64,000 nt of DNA from JAXMBX01 sp046349635 (GTDB lineage: Bacteria; Planctomycetota; Planctomycetia; Planctomycetales; Planctomycetaceae), in assembly GCA_046349635.1 (NCBI GenBank), contig JAXMBX010000001.1, forward strand, positions 62,001 through 126,000. The letters are read 5' to 3'. Position numbers and translations under genes: made by a program. The notes under the pieces are model-generated. The model worked only from the letters and a program-made list of their open reading frames with translations. It was not told the DNA's origin and did not search any database. This document shows positions 60,805 through 64,000 of the stretch, one piece after another. The stretch's first letter is position 1. Each line of letters starts with the position of its first letter.

Positions 60805-61849
60805 TTACCTCGTCTGGTACGTCTTCGGCGTCCCCTCCGGGCCGATCTGCACGGTGTAGCTCTCGCCACCGGGTGCGACGGACGCCTTAATAAACGTCCC
60901 CTTGCAGTCGGCGGTTTCTTCCTGATTGGCGATGAACTCCGCGGGTGTCTGCTCGCCCGGCTTCAATTCCACGTTCCGGTGCAATTGATAGAGCGCCTCC
61001 ATTGACTTCACACTCCTTGAGTGTCTTCAGGGTCTCGGGATGACCTCCCTTGGTGGGACCATTGCACATTACCGCCACGTGCGGGTCGATCGCCTTAACC
61101 AGCACGGGGTTGTTGCTCACCGGCAGGCCGTGATGCGTGACCATGAACATCTCCACCTTCCCCAGCGGATTCTTCGGCGTCATCAGCTTCGCTTCCACGT
61201 TCCAGGTCAGATCGCCGCAGCACAGAAACGTGAACTTTCCGAAGGTCAGCAGAAAACTGATGCTTTTGGCGTTATCGCTGGTGTCCTCCGGCTGGGGCTT
61301 GTTTTCAGCCGCGAAGGGATTCGGCTCGCCGATGTTGGGGACTACCTCGCCGCTCGCCGTCACCACCTGGATCTTCAGGGGTGTTTTCCCGGAATTCAGT
61401 TTCATGTAGTAACCCGCTACCAGCGTCCGGGAACGGTTCTGTGCCGCAGCGCGGTACAATCCGGCCTTCTCCGGGAACTTGGGATCTTCTTGCAACTGGT
61501 CCGGAATTCCCCGGTCCCAGAACGTCTTGATCGGAATCACCGTACTTAACGCCGCGTGATTCCCGAAGTGGTCCAGATGCCAGTGCGTCACGACGGCGTG
61601 GTCGATCTGCTTCCGTCCCGCGACGTTCTTCACCACTTTCAGAATCCGGTCCCGATCCCGCCCGTTGTTGTCTGGGTAGCCGGAGTCCACCAGCATCGAC
61701 TCACCCGTCGGCGTGACGAAGAACGTGGCCGCTCCCCCTTCCACGTCGATGAAGTAAATATCCAGTCGCCCGTCTTTCTCATCGGCCTGAAGGAAGGAGA
61801 CGGCGGATGACACCACGGCGACAAAGAGGAAAAAACGGGCGAGGCGCAT
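60805..61849 (-). pseudogene. Metallo-beta-lactamase-fold (ComEC-like) exported protein, one frameshift
   Basis: From ATG 61849 (AGGAGAG upstream) a signal peptide (MRLARFFLFVAVVSSAVSFLQA) leads to an MBL domain. LDIYFIDVEGGAATFFVTPTGESMLVDSGY starts it, and the metal motif is HWHLDHFGNH. MVTHHGLPVSNNPVLVKAIDPHVAVMCNG follows, a layout seen in ComEC-type and related MBL proteins. After ETLKTLKE the frame is lost near 61015-61022, where one extra base (a T) is inferred. The rest, KSMEALYQLHRNVELKPGEQTPAEFIANQEE, continues in another frame to 60805. Only the last 70 residues are affected, so the enzyme core could still be active with an altered tail. Confidence 0.85.
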
Positions 61850-61994
61850 GAGGCTCTCCTGAACGTTCGACGATATGGAAAAGGGATCGTCTCAGCGTAT
61901 CAAACCAAGCGTACGATTTCTCTAATTTTCTGGACCCTCCCGCAAAACTTCGTAAGATGCACTCCTCCACACTCCAGACGCGAAAGGTCTCATC

Positions 61995-62775
61995 ATGTCC
62001 GACTCCCGCCGAGAATTTCTCCAGCACTCTGCCTGATCGCCGGAGCCTGTTTCGTGACATCTTCCACCGCCTCCGCTGCGGATGCGCTCAAAAAAAACGC
62101 AATCTCGATCCTCACTCCGGCCTGGCGGGGATTCAGGCTCTGCTGAAGCAACCCGATCCCGTCATCTGGCTCATCACCGGTGACAGCATCACGCACGGGG
62201 CGCTGCACACGTATGGCTGGCGGAGCTATCCGGAACATTTCGCCGAACGGGTTCGCTGGGAACTCAAGCGGGTGCGGGACATTGTCATCAACACCGGCAT
62301 CAGCGGCGATACGACCGGCGGGACACTCAAGGACATCGACTGGCGGATCCTCCAGTTCCGTCCGCATGTCGTCTCAGTGATGCTGGGGATGAACGACTGC
62401 GGTGGTGGTCCCCAGGGGCGGGATACTTTCCGCAAGAACCTGACAGAGATCACCAAGAGGGTGCAGGGGAGCGGGGCGATTCCGCTGTTGAATACTCCGA
62501 ACACTGTCTACATCAAGAACAGCCAGTCCCGGGCCGACCTGCCGAATTATGCCCAGATCGTCCGCGAAGTGGCCGCGGAGACGAAAGCAGGCTTGGTCGA
62601 TCACTGGAAGCACTGGTCCGAAGCCAAACCGGACCAGGAACAGCTTCTCCCTTGGATCGAGGACAAGAGCATCCACCCGGGCGTCTACGGCCATCGGGAG
62701 TTCGCCAAGGAAATCTTCCGCGCGCTGGGGATCTATGACCCGAACAGCAACACCTGCAAACTGGAAGTGCCGTGA
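61995..62775 (+). pseudogene. Tat-exported SGNH/GDSL hydrolase with two frameshifts
   Basis: ATG 61995 (AAGGT upstream) gives MSDSRREFLQHSA, whose SRREFLQ is a twin-arginine signal. One missing C after 62031 restores LIAGACFVTSSTASAADALKK, the hydrophobic part and cleavage site. At a run of eight A (62080-62087), one more base is needed to reach the downstream frame. That frame reads LAGIQALLKQPDPVIWLITGDSITHGALHTYGWRSYPEHF (GDS block I), VSVMLGMNDCGG (GxND block) and DKSIHPGVYGH (Asp/His block V). Both gaps are in homopolymers. The catalytic domain itself is open from about 62090. The substrate is unknown; it is of the carbohydrate-esterase type. Confidence 0.85.
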
Positions 62776-62797
62776 AAATCTAGTGTCTGCGAGTTGA

Positions 62798-63166
62798 TCA
62801 GGGGAAAGTTGAGATCCACCCGTATTGCGATTCCAGCAGTTGAAACATTGGTTCGGAGGCTTGAGTCATTCCACTCAAAGTCACGTATATGTTTTGCACA
62901 ACAGCGGTGCTTCCAAGGTCAAATTCCACCGAGAAATCTGGTCCCTCATAAGTGCCACCGAAATGGGCGGGGGACGATTCGAGATGTTTGCGAATGATGT
63001 CAGGGAAAATGATGCCTCGGGACTCCGCTTCTCGAATCTTTTCCTCTCCGCTTGGCATTAGACCAAAAACGCTATTGGGAAATGACGCGATCAAGATGCG
63101 TTGCACATCAGCGAGCTCTCCGAGAGGCTCCCCGTCAGAGCGTTGAATTGTCCCATCAAGTCCCAC
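62798..63166 (-). CDS. Small hypothetical protein
   Basis: 122 residues, GTG start at 63166 with AGGAGA 9 bases upstream. It is a soluble alpha/beta protein: ILIASFPNSVFGLMPSGEEKIREAESRGIIFPDIIRKHLESSPAHFG then FSVEFDLGSTAVVQNIYVTLSGMTQASEPMFQLLESQYGWISTFP. I do not recognise a family. The size and the short helix-strand layout are reminiscent of orphan immunity-like proteins, but no toxin gene is nearby. It lies 85 bases downstream of the DUF1501 gene on the same strand and may share its transcript. Confidence 0.65.
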   Translation of the reverse strand: MGLDGTIQRSDGEPLGELADVQRILIASFPNSVFGLMPSGEEKIREAESRGIIFPDIIRKHLESSPAHFGGTYEGPDFSVEFDLGSTAVVQNIYVTLSGMTQASEPMFQLLESQYGWISTFP

Positions 63167-63251
63167 AGTTTAAGTCTCCTGAAGGCAGCAAGAAGCGGCG
63201 AAACTCCCCGTCAAATGAGGACGCTCCTCTACAGGCGAGGAAGTTCGTCCC

Positions 63252-64000
63252 CTATACCAGGTCCCCGATGGGGCGGGCGTTTTCTTCGACGATCAGGCGG
63301 GGGCGGCCGCGGCTGTCCAGATAGGCCCAATCCAGCGGCACACCCATGTACTGGTAGATCGTCGCTGCGATTTCGGCAGGCGTCACGGGGCGGTCTTTCG
63401 GCTTGCCGCCGTCCCGTTCGCTCGAGCCGATGACCTGGCCATGTTTCATCCCGCCACCAGCCAGGCAGATGGTCATCGCATCCGGCCAGTGGTTCCGCCC
63501 ATCGAATTGGGACATCCGGGGGGAACGCCCGAATTCTCCCATCGCTACGACGAGCGTTTTGTCGAGCAGACCCCGTTCTTCCAGATCGCTGACCAGCGTC
63601 GTGATGAGATGGTCAAACACCGGCAACAGGGGCTTCAAACCGCTCTGGATCCCGCCGTAGGGGGGAATGTCGTCCCCGTGCGTGTCCCATGTTCCCGAGG
63701 CGGAGTGGTGACTCAGGTCCAGCGTCACGAAGGCCACCCCCGCTTCCACCAGTCTGCGTGCGAGGAGTGCCTGCTGGCACCAGGGATGATTCGTGTACCG
63801 TTCCCGTGTGGCGTCACTCTCGCGGGAAATGTCGAACGCCTCCCGCGCCTTCTTTCCGGTCACCAGTTCGACCGCCTGCTTGCTGAAGACATCCAGCGAT
63901 TGCATCGACCCGGATCGGTCCAGATCTTTCCGCAGGCCGTCGAAATCCTTGAGCAGGGTCTGCCGATCCGCCAGTCGCGCCAGGGACAACTGTTTCGGCA
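63252..64000 (-). CDS. DUF1501 protein, C-terminal part (5' truncated by window)
   Basis: About 249 residues are visible; the start lies beyond the right edge. The C-terminal half has the typical DUF1501 features: AFDISRESDATRERY, GVAFVTLDLSHHSASGTWDTHGDD, LLDKTLVVAMGEFGRSPRM and GRNHWPDAMTICLAGGGMKHGQVIGSSERDG. The residues around the Asp/His sites match the alkaline-phosphatase/sulfatase-like fold. DUF1501 proteins are abundant in planctomycetes, usually secreted with a Tat signal and paired with a DUF1549 protein. The partner is not in the window. The function is unproven. Confidence 0.9.
   Translation of the reverse strand, partial: PKQLSLARLADRQTLLKDFDGLRKDLDRSGSMQSLDVFSKQAVELVTGKKAREAFDISRESDATRERYTNHPWCQQALLARRLVEAGVAFVTLDLSHHSASGTWDTHGDDIPPYGGIQSGLKPLLPVFDHLITTLVSDLEERGLLDKTLVVAMGEFGRSPRMSQFDGRNHWPDAMTICLAGGGMKHGQVIGSSERDGGKPKDRPVTPAEIAATIYQYMGVPLDWAYLDSRGRPRLIVEENARPIGDLV

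Noticed and set aside
1..64000. CRISPR arrays, insertion sequences, integrase-type attachment sites
   Set aside because: I saw no regularly spaced direct repeats, no transposase or integrase motif, and no duplication of the tRNA-Arg end.

Overview
The window looks like the chromosome of a flagellated, Gram-negative planctomycete (order Planctomycetales or close). Evidence seen in the sequence: a type IV pilin-like DUF1559 protein, a 3009-residue secreted protein with a LEPR-XLL-like N-terminus, a DUF1501 protein at the right edge, squalene-hopene cyclase, P- and L-ring flagellar genes (so two membranes), and many secreted or membrane proteins of no known family. Base composition is fairly GC-rich and even. 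I see no insertion sequence, phage gene, CRISPR array or rRNA.

Layout. 1-3083: the end of an HTTM membrane protein, mgtE, and the ribosomal pair rplM-rpsI. 3427-13778: a minus-strand flagellar cluster transcribed flgF, flgG, a broken small flagellar-type gene, flgA, flgH, flgI, flgJ-like, flgN-like, flgK, flgL; it builds the distal rod, the P and L rings and the hook-filament junction. 14043-21794: a zinc deacylase-like enzyme, a LolA-like secreted protein, two paralogous secreted proteins, a DUF1559 protein and a Cys-rich lipoprotein. 21791-28155: minus-strand enzymes including S-adenosylmethionine hydrolase, a histidine phosphatase, squalene-hopene cyclase and a family 2 glycosyltransferase. 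28611-36034: diguanylate cyclase, ilvD, a secreted glycosidase-like protein and a TPM-domain protein. 36121-42186: a HEAT-like membrane protein, a MobA-like transferase, aroA, tadA, a PfkB sugar kinase and two exported thioredoxin-like proteins. 42843-45290: a hybrid histidine kinase whose membrane domain matches the plant/cyanobacterial ethylene receptor. 45716-48766: tRNA-Arg(CCT) and an ExbB/ExbD/ExbD energiser cluster. 49278-50575: a frameshifted MFS transporter. 50596-59625: the giant secreted protein. 59990-64000: an SDR, a frameshifted metallo-beta-lactamase-fold protein, a frameshifted Tat-exported SGNH hydrolase, a small unknown gene and DUF1501.

Two things stand out. The first is the ethylene-receptor-type sensor kinase: all seven residues known to be important for ethylene binding in ETR1 are present in gap-free register. 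The second is a set of five genes (flagellar small gene, exbD2, MFS, MBL, SGNH) that carry about a dozen frameshifts between them, mostly in short homopolymers, while the 9-kb gene and the other genes are open. This is either local gene decay or sequence-level indels.
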